From an uncultured Pseudomonadota bacterium (GTDB lineage Bacteria; Bdellovibrionota_B; Oligoflexia; Oligoflexales; Bog-1112): a stretch of DNA of 33,779 bases. The notes under the pieces were generated by a model, which ran no database searches, was not told the DNA's origin, and worked only from the letters and a program-made list of their open reading frames with translations. The stretch lies in contig CALBMD010000400.1 in the NCBI GenBank assembly GCA_937896265.1, positions 1-33,779 of the forward strand, written 5' to 3'. This document shows, in pieces, positions 24,902-32,723 of the stretch. Position numbers and translations under genes: made by a program. Each line of letters starts with the position of its first letter. Position 1 is the stretch's first letter.

Positions 24902-24930
24902 GGCTTGAGAGATAAAATATCCCCCAAGCC
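24902..24930 (-). terminator. Probable intrinsic terminator after the capsid/head pair
   Basis: Minus-strand RNA folds as GGCTTG GGGGATA, loop TTT, TATCTCT CAAGCC: 13 continuous pairs including two G-U. The plus strand would have A-C mismatches at the G-U positions, so the structure belongs to leftward transcripts. It is followed by TTATGTTT, only moderately U-rich. It sits 15 bases past the stop at 24946, comparable to the T-phi terminator after the T7 capsid gene, and may reduce but not stop expression of downstream tail genes. Confidence 0.65.
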
Positions 24931-24945
24931 CCATGAATGATTTAA

Positions 24946-25443
24946 TTAGATTGTGAAATAAGCTTTAACAGCAACATCACCCGCAGCATCAGCCGCGCCA
25001 ACAAGAGTTAAAGCTAGTTCATACATTTTTTTAGGATCAGCAGACAATCCCAACGCTTCCCACAACATTTTATCGCATTTGTTGTATGGAAACGCAGTAG
25101 CTCGGTGGGTAACATCAATACCGTGACCAGCGCCATCCTTTAAGCTATAAGCAGCCGCGAAAAAATCCGCATCCACTACAGCTCCACCATTTCCTGATGT
25201 GTCGTATAAACCAACATCAGCAGTGGTAGTCGTTCCAATGTCTGGGTGTGACACAATAATTTGTGAAACACGCGCATTAGAAGGGATCTGTCCGATACGA
25301 TATGTCGAAGTGGCAGAATCACCACTCGCAATTACCGCACAACCAACTAGAGCACGAAGTTGACCATCTAAAATATTGGAATTAACCAATTCTTTAGCAT
25401 CAATCGACGTGATCGCATTACTTTTATTTGCAACTACACCCAT
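24946..25443 (-). CDS. Head structural protein, 165 aa
   Basis: It begins MGVVANKSNAITSIDAKELVNSN, followed by QLRALVGCAVIASGDSATSTYRIGQIPSNARVSQI. I recall that beta-rich domain in phage structural proteins encoded next to major capsid genes. AAGGAG precedes the ATG. With the capsid gene it forms the block closed by the terminator, suggesting high copy number in the head. Exact role unknown. Confidence 0.6.
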   Translation of the reverse strand: MGVVANKSNAITSIDAKELVNSNILDGQLRALVGCAVIASGDSATSTYRIGQIPSNARVSQIIVSHPDIGTTTTADVGLYDTSGNGGAVVDADFFAAAYSLKDGAGHGIDVTHRATAFPYNKCDKMLWEALGLSADPKKMYELALTLVGAADAAGDVAVKAYFTI

Positions 25444-25470
25444 TTTATTTTCTCCTTATTCTTTACTTAA

Positions 25471-26355
25471 TTATTCCGCACAAAGTACGTCAATGATTTT
25501 TTTCTCTTCGATACGAGTAGCACCAGCGGTCATCATCACATAAACTTCCCACGGATTTCCGCGCAAGTTTTTGTTTTGGTGAACGTCGATTACCATATCT
25601 TCCCACATTCCAAGGTACATGCCTGATTTTGCCCAAACAGGTACTCGGCGATAGCTTGAACCGTTTACGTTCAAACGCTCAGAGTGAATGAAGTTGATTC
25701 CCAAGAAACGATTGATTTTTCCATCAACCAAAACAGGGCGTTCATTGTAGTCCATGCTGATTACTTGCGCTTCAGCCAAAAGATCATCTAATTGCTCGGC
25801 AGAAGCCGCGCAATAGATTGGATCAACGTCAAGATCGATTTCATAAGAGAGTAATTTCTTACGAGCGGCGCGAAGTTTAGCGACAGTCAAGCCAGTGTTT
25901 GAGCTTGAACCTTCGTTTACTGCGATAGTGTTTGCAGCAAGAATTGAAGTGCTTCCTGTTCCTGATTTACCTGTTTTTGCAGCGTCAGTGAAAGCATCAA
26001 TGATTAGATCATCGTACTTACGATTTGCAGCGGCAACGGCATTTTGAACGTATGAGCTTTGTGGGTCAGCTAGTAATTTCAATTTGTCGTGGTGGTCAAT
26101 GATTTGAGTTAGATCGAAAGAAGTTGGAGCAACCCAACGACGATCAACGGCAGCGTCAGTGCGCTGTTTATCTTGGAATCGACCAGTAACTTCAGACATT
26201 TCTACTGATCCAATTTGGTCTACAGGCGAAGCTTGTTCACCGTAGTGCATACCGCTCATCACGGTTCCCTTGAATTTTGAGTTTTTTTGCTGAAGAAGTA
26301 GCTCGATATTGCTTGAAAACTGCTTTACATATAAGTCATCTAGGTTCAAAGACAT
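25471..26355 (-). CDS. Major capsid protein
   Basis: The 294-aa product has the composition and order of a podovirus capsid: polar N-terminal arm (DDLYVKQFSSNIELLLQQ), RRWVAPTSFDLTQIID, then ADLTA-type helices (NAVAAANRKYDDLIIDAFTDAA), a middle SCAASAEQLDDLL-like region and a C-terminal VMMTAGATRIEEKKII. The last feature is typical of capsids with the HK97 fold. It follows the scaffold gene, and AAGGAG lies before the ATG. A structured leader precedes it, as fits a highly expressed gene. Confidence 0.85.
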   Translation of the reverse strand: MSLNLDDLYVKQFSSNIELLLQQKNSKFKGTVMSGMHYGEQASPVDQIGSVEMSEVTGRFQDKQRTDAAVDRRWVAPTSFDLTQIIDHHDKLKLLADPQSSYVQNAVAAANRKYDDLIIDAFTDAAKTGKSGTGSTSILAANTIAVNEGSSSNTGLTVAKLRAARKKLLSYEIDLDVDPIYCAASAEQLDDLLAEAQVISMDYNERPVLVDGKINRFLGINFIHSERLNVNGSSYRRVPVWAKSGMYLGMWEDMVIDVHQNKNLRGNPWEVYVMMTAGATRIEEKKIIDVLCAE

Positions 26356-26416
26356 GATTTTTCTCCTTAAGAAAATAAGTTAATTAAAACAAATGTTCGA
26401 AAGGCTTGTCCTTGCG

Positions 26417-26483
26417 GGGCCGTTCTCCCGAACTCAAAAGCTTCGGGTGACTCTTGCAATCTCTTCTTGCGGTCATGCGGCCC
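26417..26483 (-). promoter_or_regulatory. Structured RNA leader upstream of the capsid gene
   Basis: A three-way junction can be drawn. The closing stem pairs GGGCCG with CGGCCC (26417-26422 with 26478-26483). One inner hairpin pairs CCCGAA with TTCGGG (26427-26432 with 26442-26447), and a weaker one pairs GCAA with TTGC (26456-26459 with 26467-26470). A further 4-bp hairpin lies at 26401-26413. It sits in a 237-base gap whose remainder is AT-rich. It is not a tRNA, as no T-loop or U33 is present. A translation or stability element for capsid mRNA is inferred. Confidence 0.5.
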
Positions 26484-26592
26484 AATCGTTTTTTAGGTTA
26501 TCGCAATTTTATATAAACCACCTTTTACCACTAGGTTTCTAACAGCAAAAGATGGTTCAACTTAATCAGTATTCTTTTAGTTTAAAAAATAA

Positions 26593-27441
26593 TCAAGCGC
26601 CGAATGCCATTTTATGCAAATTAGCAAATTCTTGTCGCGCATCGGCATCACCCGCCACATATTTGGCACCCCATGTTTTGTCAGCTTGAAGCATTTTAAT
26701 CTTTTCTTTTGCTGCGGCTGGAGTCATCACGCCATTAAATCCGTTTCCAGATTTACCCGTAATAAACTCACCCTCTCCAACTTTTGATCCGATCTCAGAA
26801 AACATTTTCATTAATTTTTGATGGCCCAACACGCTTTCAAGCTTATCGACGGTTTGTTCGTCGATTCCGAATGCAGAAACGGCTTGTTTTGCGGATTGAA
26901 CTTGTTGGTCGTAAGCTTGGCCCCATTCTTTTTTCAATGAAAGCACTTCCTGCTCCATTTTTTGATTGAATGCTTGAGTTTGTTTTTCGTTCATTGCAGC
27001 ACCGAACTCCTCCCACTTAGCAGAAATAGTCTCGGCTTGTTTAGTAGAAAGGTTAGCGCCATGAAATACTTCTTTAGCCCAGTTTGAAAATTCAGTGTCT
27101 TGACCTGTTTTTCCTCCAATTTTGTAATCTTCTTTTTTAGCGGGTTTACCTAGTCGTTCATAGATCGAACCCCATTCAGGGGCATCCGCTTTTTCGGGAA
27201 GGGTTAATAGTCGCTCTTGCGGTACTCCGCGAATCTTTTCAAAGTTACGGTAGGCTTCAACCACACTAGAAACGTCCTTAAAACCTTTTAGTTCAGCATA
27301 TCCACGAATATCATCAGGAAGTGAGGCGGTCCAAGAACTCTGATAAGAATCAGGAGTTTTGGGTGGGGCTTGAATAGGATTATTAACTGCGCCGTTTACA
27401 ATTTCTGGTGTTACGTTTGAATTACTTTGATCTTGACTCAT
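26593..27441 (-). CDS. Scaffolding protein
   Basis: The frame is open from 27471, but AAGGGG just before the ATG at 27441 and the ATGA overlap there fix the start (MSQDQSNSNVTP). It is acidic and mostly helical, with DDIRGYAELKGFKDVSSVVEAYRNFEK, a motif widespread in podovirus scaffolds, and LPEKADAPEWGSIYERLGKP. The C-terminal part is basic-helical with an ADKTWGAKY-type stretch. It is placed before the capsid gene as expected. It directs prohead assembly and leaves before DNA packaging in known systems. Confidence 0.85.
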   Translation of the reverse strand: MSQDQSNSNVTPEIVNGAVNNPIQAPPKTPDSYQSSWTASLPDDIRGYAELKGFKDVSSVVEAYRNFEKIRGVPQERLLTLPEKADAPEWGSIYERLGKPAKKEDYKIGGKTGQDTEFSNWAKEVFHGANLSTKQAETISAKWEEFGAAMNEKQTQAFNQKMEQEVLSLKKEWGQAYDQQVQSAKQAVSAFGIDEQTVDKLESVLGHQKLMKMFSEIGSKVGEGEFITGKSGNGFNGVMTPAAAKEKIKMLQADKTWGAKYVAGDADARQEFANLHKMAFGA

Positions 27442-27704
27442 AATTTCCCCTTGTTTTCGTAAACTTTCCACAACTCTTCTTGCGAAAGGTTTAAGTGTTT
27501 TGCAATTCTAAGCCACACTTCGCGCCTTCCCTCAAGCACTGCGTGCGCTCTTGGATCGGCAAGAAATGTACTTTCATGCGCTCTACAAAAACGAGCTAAG
27601 TCCGTTAGCACCGCTTCGGTAGAGACATTGTTTTTGTCGAATACGTTTAAATAATCGTACTGTCTTTTGAAGATAATATCTTTTGCTTTTTGCAATAAAT
27701 CCAT
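27438..27704 (-). CDS. Bbp19-like small phage protein, 88 aa
   Basis: The segment FCRAHESTFLADPRAHAVLEGRREVWLRI matches the Bbp19-type phage protein family, whose function is not known to me. It is found between portal and scaffold genes in many podoviruses, as here. The ATGA overlap with the scaffold start suggests coupled translation. Helical and soluble. Confidence 0.75.
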   Translation of the reverse strand: MDLLQKAKDIIFKRQYDYLNVFDKNNVSTEAVLTDLARFCRAHESTFLADPRAHAVLEGRREVWLRIAKHLNLSQEELWKVYENKGKL

Positions 27705-27720
27705 TAAAAACCTCTAAAAT

Positions 27721-29331
27721 TTACTTTCCCTGTTTCATGATCGCAGCGGCAGAAGGGGCAGCTTGAATCATTTTCTGATCCTGTGCCTCTTGAGCGCGGC
27801 CTTCGCGGATTGCTTGAACTTCATCCATCGATCTTAGGAATCGTTCAGGTACGCCATGAATAGAACTAATCTCAGGGACGATAACATCCCAATTGAAATG
27901 ATCAAGCGGTTCAGGATTCTGAGTCACATTCACAATGGCAAGAGTGCTCTCGACAGTTCTCATGATACCAGAAGCCTCCTCCGCACGCTGGGCACGAGAC
28001 AAGGGTGAATCGTAAATGATGGTGAACTCCCCTTGTGCTTCCAAGAGTGCAGGAGGCATCGGAGGGAGTAGACCCATTTGTGAGAGAAGGTCTAGCTCCC
28101 TTTCGATCATCGGCCCCAAGTATTCGCTTTGTTGTCGGCCAACGGTCGGAGTTAATAACATTCCCTTTTCTTTAGAGCGTTCCATGACCTCGGTCGCAGT
28201 CATTTGAGGATTTTCAACCAATATCTGAAAAAGAGTAGAGAGTAAAGAGTCCTTGATAATTGCTCTTTCATCTTCCATCATATCTCGACCAATATCAACA
28301 CGACCCGTAGGCAACGCTTGAATGAGTAATCGGCCTTCTTCAGAAACACCGCCTGGATTAATCGCACCAGGAGCAAGAGAGAATCCATCGATCACTCCGT
28401 CATCGTGCGCGAGTAAAACAGGGTTAACGATTCTATGCCCTTGAGTAAGGATCGTTTTTTTCTGTTCATTCAAAGTCTTAATAGCTGGTAATACTTCCAT
28501 GATCGGGGAGCGACCATAAACTTCGCCTGGACCTTGAGTATACCGAGAAATAGCATAAGGAAAAGTTTGATACCCTTCCTCTAAAACCATTTTCTTGCCC
28601 GTTTCACTCACATAGTAGGAACCGTATTTCTTACCTTTGTAATCGTATCGAGAAGGATCGTAGTCGTGTCTAGGTTTTACACAGTGAACAAACCAGAACT
28701 CGTTTTCAGGGTGAGTCTTTACTTTTTCAATAATCTCTTTAGGAGTTTTATCTTTAAACTTTTGATAGGCTTGACGTGCGGTCATCATGAAGCGTCTTGA
28801 TGCTTTATCGATAATCCCCTGATGGTTTTCCGCGAAATAGATTTCACCTAATGGAATACATTTGTATCTAAGACCTGGCTCACTTGTTAGGCGGTCAATG
28901 AATTGTGCTCCAGTGCCGTATGCACCTAGAGAAGTAAAATTCTGGTTATTCTGAGAGATGAAGTTACCGCGAGGGGAATATCGATACCGAAAAAGGATTT
29001 CAGTGGCTTCTTCAAACCAAAGCCTAGTCTGACGATCCTTATTTAAATATCGGTTACTCGTGCTTAGTCGGTGCCACTTCTGATTTACGGGCGTAAGCAA
29101 TGAATCCATGATTGATGCAAAACGCGACAGTGCGACAGTCGCAGTAGAATCAAAAATAAGATCCGTATTCTTCTGACCCTTACTTCTTAACCCATTCGTA
29201 CTAAAAGTATTTACATGGCTAGGGATCACGCGCTCCGCAATCTCTTGCCAGTGTGACTCCTCATTTGAGCGTAAAGACGAAAGCTGCCCAAAGTCCTTTA
29301 AAATTTCCTCGGCAACATTATAATCTAACAA
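27721..29331 (-). CDS. Head-tail connector (portal) protein, 536 aa
   Basis: Matches the T7 gp8-like connector family by eye: SHWQEIAERVIPSHV near the N-terminus, SRFASIMDSLLTPVNQKWHRL, then NNQNFTSLGAYGTGAQF. Later come GEVYGRSPIMEVLPAIKTLNEQKK, NPQMTATEVMERSKEKGMLL and GRQQSEYLGPMIERELDLL. Length is normal. It forms the dodecameric ring through which DNA is packaged. It lies between a 76-aa gene and the Bbp19-like gene in the usual order. Confidence 0.9.
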   Translation of the reverse strand: MLDYNVAEEILKDFGQLSSLRSNEESHWQEIAERVIPSHVNTFSTNGLRSKGQKNTDLIFDSTATVALSRFASIMDSLLTPVNQKWHRLSTSNRYLNKDRQTRLWFEEATEILFRYRYSPRGNFISQNNQNFTSLGAYGTGAQFIDRLTSEPGLRYKCIPLGEIYFAENHQGIIDKASRRFMMTARQAYQKFKDKTPKEIIEKVKTHPENEFWFVHCVKPRHDYDPSRYDYKGKKYGSYYVSETGKKMVLEEGYQTFPYAISRYTQGPGEVYGRSPIMEVLPAIKTLNEQKKTILTQGHRIVNPVLLAHDDGVIDGFSLAPGAINPGGVSEEGRLLIQALPTGRVDIGRDMMEDERAIIKDSLLSTLFQILVENPQMTATEVMERSKEKGMLLTPTVGRQQSEYLGPMIERELDLLSQMGLLPPMPPALLEAQGEFTIIYDSPLSRAQRAEEASGIMRTVESTLAIVNVTQNPEPLDHFNWDVIVPEISSIHGVPERFLRSMDEVQAIREGRAQEAQDQKMIQAAPSAAAIMKQGK

Positions 29332-29335
29332 TTGT

Positions 29336-29566
29336 TTAGCCCCCTAAAAGAGTTTTTCTTGAAACACCAGCGTCACCAGAAGATTTAAATAACATGTTTG
29401 AAGATCGAGACTTGCGATAGTTGTTTTTAATGACATCGTTTGACGTAGCCACTTCAGCATTAGTCATGGCAATTTCTCGATCCTTTGCCTTGTTCGCTTC
29501 ATCGCGAGCAATGTCGCCTGGTCCTGGAGTGTATGTAGACTTAGATGATGAACCCAAAAAACTCAT
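29336..29566 (-). CDS. Small hypothetical protein between terL and portal, 76 aa
   Basis: Polar and Ser/Lys-rich, starting MSFLGSSSKSTYTPGPGDIARDEANKAKDREIAM. It ends in VSRKTLLGG. There are no hydrophobic segments. The stop is four bases before the portal start. Proteins of this look are common at this site in podoviruses, but I know no function for them. Confidence 0.6.
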   Translation of the reverse strand: MSFLGSSSKSTYTPGPGDIARDEANKAKDREIAMTNAEVATSNDVIKNNYRKSRSSNMLFKSSGDAGVSRKTLLGG

Positions 29567-29602
29567 AAGTATTTATCTCCCCTTATTTAAAAATCTAAAC
29601 CA

Positions 29603-31150
29603 TCATTTAAAAATATTATAGTCTAATCCTTTTGCAATACGATTCTTTTGACGTTTTATTGACGCTGAACCATCTGAACGAGAAACCTTAATCGCGAACG
29701 TACACGCTAAAGCATCCCCCTTGTCGGGTGACGATAAACCCCTAAGCTTCATTTCTTCTTTAGTCTCCAAACGAATCTTCTCACTCGATCCCTGATACTT
29801 AAACGTGGGAGCTATCAAATCGTCATATAACTCCTGATCCTCCGGCAAACACCCACCACTTAACCAATTACGCATTTGCGCCCATAACCAAGTCCGATAA
29901 TTCGCCCACTCATCTTCGGGAGACTTATGACCAAACCACACCTCATGAACCTTGTAGCCCATCTCTCTAAGTCTATCGATCACTCCCGTTCCATTCCCAC
30001 TATCAATACAAATCGCGTCCGGCTTATATAAATCAATTACTCTAGCCAACTCATAAGCCAATTGCATATTGTCAACATTCCTAAGAACCACAGGAGGAAT
30101 ACTAACAGCATCCCTTCCACGCCTAAACCAAGCAACAGAACTGTCATCCCCAAACCGAGCCACATCAACACCCATAATAAGTCCTGCGTAATCATCCTTC
30201 TCAACCTTCCTCTCAATCGCGTAATCACATAACTCACGACTAATGAATTGCTTCTCTCCAGACCTCGGAAACTGACCCATGACCTCGACACGCGCCTGAT
30301 CCGAGTCCTCACCATTCTGGTCTATGATCACCTGCAAAGCCTTCTTATCGATCCCCTCGACCGTCCTCGAATCGATATGCAACCGATCCCAATAAGCCCT
30401 ATTCTTATGAAAGCATTCAAAAAACGCCCCACTGTTCCTTCGAGGGTTACTATAAACCAACCAGTACCTATGAAGTGTCGGCTCCGTAAAGAAACCCGCA
30501 CTCACATCAAAAATCTGAGTAGGTATCCCAGACGCCTCATCCATCTGCAAACATAACCCAAGCATATTGTGCGCACCAGCAAACGCATCGGGATTCTCCT
30601 CTGACCAAAGCTGCGCCTCGGCATAGTAATACTTCGTGTCCAACTTCATCTGATCGCGCAACTCTCGCTCCAACCAAGGCTGTACCTTCAAACTCATCGC
30701 ACTCTTTAAAAACCAATGACTGTTAATCGCCAAAGTATGCCACTTACCCAACTCCGCAAATGTCCTAGATGTCAACTGGGCTTCCGTATTCGCGGTAGTA
30801 ATACTCGTACTCCCTGGAACACAACTCATCATCCATAAATTAATCCATGACACCAAGGCAGACTTACCAATCCCACGACCAGAACTCACCCCTAACTTAA
30901 ATACCTCCGGCAACTTCCCGTGTGCTATAAGCACTCGATTCCGAGCAATGTGATCACGCATCCTCCGAAGAACATCAATCTGCCAACTCCTCGGCCCATT
31001 GAACATCTCCAACGGCGTACCCTCCTTACCCCAAGGGAATGCATAAAGTACATACTTGAGTGGATCATACTTAAAACCAAATACGTCAACCATCAGCCTC
31101 TGGTCATGCTCTACATCATAAGGACTCTCTCTCAATTCCAAACTCGCCAT
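29603..31150 (-). CDS. terL: Terminase large subunit
   Basis: ATPase and nuclease motifs are visible in the 515 residues: Walker A SSGRGIGKSAL (GRGIGKS at 91-97), Walker B LCLQMDEAS, a nuclease start MGVDVARFGDDSS, ICIDSGNGTG and late LSSPDKGDAL. Codon use is odd: the first 22 Lys codons are all AAG and many codons end in G. AAA appears only in roughly the last 50 residues. The neighbouring portal uses mostly AAA. The Shine-Dalgarno is weak. It packages DNA into proheads with TerS and portal. Unusually, a 537-base gap separates it from terS. Confidence 0.9.
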   Translation of the reverse strand: MASLELRESPYDVEHDQRLMVDVFGFKYDPLKYVLYAFPWGKEGTPLEMFNGPRSWQIDVLRRMRDHIARNRVLIAHGKLPEVFKLGVSSGRGIGKSALVSWINLWMMSCVPGSTSITTANTEAQLTSRTFAELGKWHTLAINSHWFLKSAMSLKVQPWLERELRDQMKLDTKYYYAEAQLWSEENPDAFAGAHNMLGLCLQMDEASGIPTQIFDVSAGFFTEPTLHRYWLVYSNPRRNSGAFFECFHKNRAYWDRLHIDSRTVEGIDKKALQVIIDQNGEDSDQARVEVMGQFPRSGEKQFISRELCDYAIERKVEKDDYAGLIMGVDVARFGDDSSVAWFRRGRDAVSIPPVVLRNVDNMQLAYELARVIDLYKPDAICIDSGNGTGVIDRLREMGYKVHEVWFGHKSPEDEWANYRTWLWAQMRNWLSGGCLPEDQELYDDLIAPTFKYQGSSEKIRLETKEEMKLRGLSSPDKGDALACTFAIKVSRSDGSASIKRQKNRIAKGLDYNIFK

Positions 31151-31394
31151 ATCTCAACACTCTACCAACCATTCATTAACAATCAACCAAAAGACTTTTG
31201 AAACAATTTCTCAAAAAAATTACACAAAGGCTATTTATAGACAAAATTAGTCCAGATAAAATCCACAAAATCTAAACCGAAAGGAAATCTTGGATGGTTT
31301 AAAGGGCGGGGAAACATACATATGGGAGAGTTTGGAATGGAGAATCCGACCCCATCCCCCTATGCACCCCCCCTATCAAGTTGTGGTGCCTATT

Positions 31395-31412
31395 AGTCTT
31401 ATGTCTAAGACT
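31395..31412. repeat. Inverted repeat AGTCTTA/TAAGACT
   Basis: Seven perfect pairs around a TGTC loop. No U-run follows on either strand, so it is not an evident terminator. It is the first of four dyads in about 90 bases. Confidence 0.7.
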
Positions 31413-31431
31413 GAATACAGGGAAAGAAAAT

Positions 31432-31485
31432 GATGACGTTGTCATCTAGGGACAATGCTAGTCGCATTGGCTACATGGCGCGCCA
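31432..31485. repeat. Three adjacent inverted repeats
   Basis: GATGAC/GTCATC with loop GTT (31432-31446), CAATGC/GCATTG with loop TAGTC (31453-31469) and the perfect palindrome TGGCGCGCCA (31476-31485). I tested a tRNA cloverleaf on the minus strand. The second stem could mimic an anticodon arm, but U33, a D-stem partner and a T-loop are missing, so it is not a tRNA. The density of dyads suggests protein binding or a structured RNA. Confidence 0.65.
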
Positions 31486-31530
31486 GTTGAGCTAGGCGTG
31501 GGATGAGCGTCAATGTATTGAGGCGGCTAT

Positions 31531-31570
31531 TGAATGGGCTGAATGCAATTGGAATGCACTGGAATGCTAG
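31531..31570. repeat. Four short iterons, TG(G)AATG
   Basis: Copies start at 31531 (TGAATGGGC), 31540 (TGAATGCAAT), 31550 (TGGAATGCAC) and 31560 (TGGAATGCTAG), nine to ten bases apart, about one helical turn. Such phasing is seen where an oligomeric protein binds, for example terminase small subunit sites or origin iterons. The function is inference. Confidence 0.55.
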
Positions 31571-31687
31571 TATCTATGGCAGTAAATGGATGAAATTATA
31601 GCGCCTAGCCCTTTATATGAGAGCTGGCAAGATGGCTAGAGTCTGATAACGAGTATTATGTAAACTATGCAAATACTCAGGAAAGCG

Positions 31688-32191
31688 CTATCTCTCGGTT
31701 GTTTCGGTGTAAGTAACCGGAATAATGTCAGTATCTTGTTTAGAGTATGACGCTTCGATCGATTCAAGGCGCTTTTTTGCGTCATCTAAAGCCACTGAAA
31801 TATCAACCTTCTTATTCACATTGACTTCTAAACGCTCTGAATAGTTTTTCGGGTTATACTTAGAGGCAACCCACTTTCTAGCTTGGATCATGTTATAGGC
31901 TCGGCCTACCTCTAATGTGTCATCATCAGCAATGGTCAGTAACTCATCAGCCATTAGATCGGCTTTAATCAAGCGTGAGAGATCATACTCGGCCTTTAAA
32001 TGGGGATTGATGGCTAATTCTTTGAAGAACTCAGTAGCCTTTACGCCGTGAACCTTGAGCGAATAAGCTAAACCATGACCATTAGAGAGATCCGCGACGA
32101 TGTTCAAAAAAGTAACCTTCTTAAGTTCATCTTCATTTAAATGCATATTGGATTGATTATCTTGATCATTTTGCTTAGATTCATTGCTCAT
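31688..32191 (-). CDS. terS: Terminase small subunit
   Basis: The 167-aa product has an N-terminal polar arm, a helix-turn-helix-like segment (VADLSNGHGLAYSLKVHGVKATEFFKELAINPHLKAEYD) and the stretch AYNMIQARKWVASKYNPKNYSERLEVN. The last is typical of Sf6-type small terminases. It recognises phage DNA and regulates TerL. The ATG at 32191 has only a short AGGA upstream and may sit at the start of the transcript of a promoter at 32198-32225. A 537-base gap separates it from terL. Confidence 0.75.
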   Translation of the reverse strand: MSNESKQNDQDNQSNMHLNEDELKKVTFLNIVADLSNGHGLAYSLKVHGVKATEFFKELAINPHLKAEYDLSRLIKADLMADELLTIADDDTLEVGRAYNMIQARKWVASKYNPKNYSERLEVNVNKKVDISVALDDAKKRLESIEASYSKQDTDIIPVTYTETTER

Positions 32192-32197
32192 AGTCCT

Positions 32198-32225
32198 ATT
32201 GTAGATAAATTGATTTAATTGTCAT
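32198..32225 (-). promoter_or_regulatory. Candidate sigma70-like promoter for terS
   Basis: On the minus strand ATGACA (32225-32220), a 16-base spacer and TACAAT (32203-32198) lie just before the terS ATG. The predicted start would fall at or within the first codon, giving a leaderless message. That is a reason for caution. The -10 matches the consensus at 5 of 6 positions. Confidence 0.4.
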
Positions 32226-32374
32226 CATGCAGTGAATTATTTTTATGCATGGGTTAGTTTTTTGAAGTTATCCATACATGGGAGCGGATAGCATTTACAA
32301 TTGAAATCATTGAGGATTATTTTAGTGCATAAATATGCTTTGATGAAAAAAAGATGATTAATTGAAAATAAGTG

Positions 32375-32403
32375 TTGCAATTGTGTTTCAATGGATGTAA
32401 ACT
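32375..32403 (+). promoter_or_regulatory. Candidate sigma70-like promoter for the right-end operon
   Basis: TTGCAA (32375-32380), a 17-base spacer and TAAACT (32398-32403) would start RNA at about 32410, about 100 bases before the 61-aa gene. The spacing is ideal and the -10 weak (4 of 6). A 5' leader with a hairpin follows. Confidence 0.45.
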
Positions 32404-32456
32404 GAATAAGTAAGGCAGCAAAAACTCAAACAACACGAGGATCCGGAAGCTTTAAA

Positions 32457-32475
32457 GACTAAGACGGCATTAGTC
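32457..32475 (+). promoter_or_regulatory. Hairpin in the 5' leader of the right-end operon
   Basis: GACTAA pairs with TTAGTC around the loop GACGGCA. Six A/T-containing pairs are modest, with no U-run. It may influence the leader upstream of the 61-aa gene or be incidental. Confidence 0.35.
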
Positions 32476-32512
32476 ACCTTGCGGCTAACACTAACTAAAA
32501 AGGAAGCGACCA

Positions 32513-32698
32513 ATGAATACACTACTAATCAAAGTATCAATACTGCTAAGCATGATCAACCAAGGCCAAACGGTTACGCGTGATCAGGTTGATGAATATT
32601 TGCAGGACACCGAGATCACTTTCGAGTCATGCGATCAAGGTGATGACGCCGATCTAAGCTATCAGGAATGCGTTAAACAAGCTTTAAGCGATAACTAA
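32513..32698 (+). CDS. Small acidic hypothetical protein, 61 aa
   Basis: It begins MNTLLIKVSILLSMINQGQ with a mildly hydrophobic helix and continues acidic (DTEITFESCDQGDDADLSYQE). AAGGA lies before the ATG. It is first in a short operon with the ArdC-type gene, 25 bases upstream of it. Size, acidity and company recall phage counter-defence proteins such as DNA mimics, but no family is recognised, so this is weak inference. Confidence 0.6.
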   Translation: MNTLLIKVSILLSMINQGQTVTRDQVDEYLQDTEITFESCDQGDDADLSYQECVKQALSDN

Positions 32699-32723
32699 AC
32701 AATATAAACAAAGGAATAGACCA

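Larger units (their letters stand above)
31430..31639 (+). pseudogene. Possible broken small gene with in-frame stops
   Basis: After GGGAAAG and ATG at 31430, one frame reads MMTLSSRDNASRIGYMARQLS, TAG, then AWDERQCIEAAIEWAECNW..., TAG, YLWQ, TAA, and MDEIIAPSPLYESWQDG ending at a TAG (31637-31639). The peptide segments look protein-like, and all stops are one change from a Gln codon. Other genes here end normally at TAA and TAG, so recoding is unlikely. Decay or chance is the better reading. It lies in the opposite direction to the terminase genes. Confidence 0.25.
31151..31687. other. Gap between terL and terS with dyads and iterons
   Basis: No intact gene of useful size is seen. The left half (31151-31380) is AT-rich with runs of G/C (GGGCGGGG, CCCCCC). 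Then come four inverted repeats at 31395-31485 and four short direct repeats at 31531-31570, listed separately. This could be a packaging (pac/cos) site, a replication origin or a control region. A broken plus-strand frame also runs through it. Confidence 0.6.
32192..32512. other. Divergent intergenic region
   Basis: A 321-base AT-rich stretch between the leftward terS and the rightward 61-aa gene. It holds candidate promoters in both directions and a small hairpin (listed separately). No gene is seen. This is the likely switch point between late leftward and early rightward transcription. Confidence 0.6.

Noticed and set aside
26401..26483. tRNA in the capsid leader
   Set aside because: The stems do not have tRNA sizes and no GTTCGAATC-type T-arm is placed correctly.
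30037..30556. Long open frames overlapping terL in other frames or strands
   Set aside because: They are by-products of the G-ending codon use of terL; sequences are low-complexity and lack any domain.
31432..31500. tRNA on the minus strand (TAGCTCAACTGG and an anticodon-like stem)
   Set aside because: No D-stem partner, no U33 in the loop, no T-loop and no acceptor pairing.
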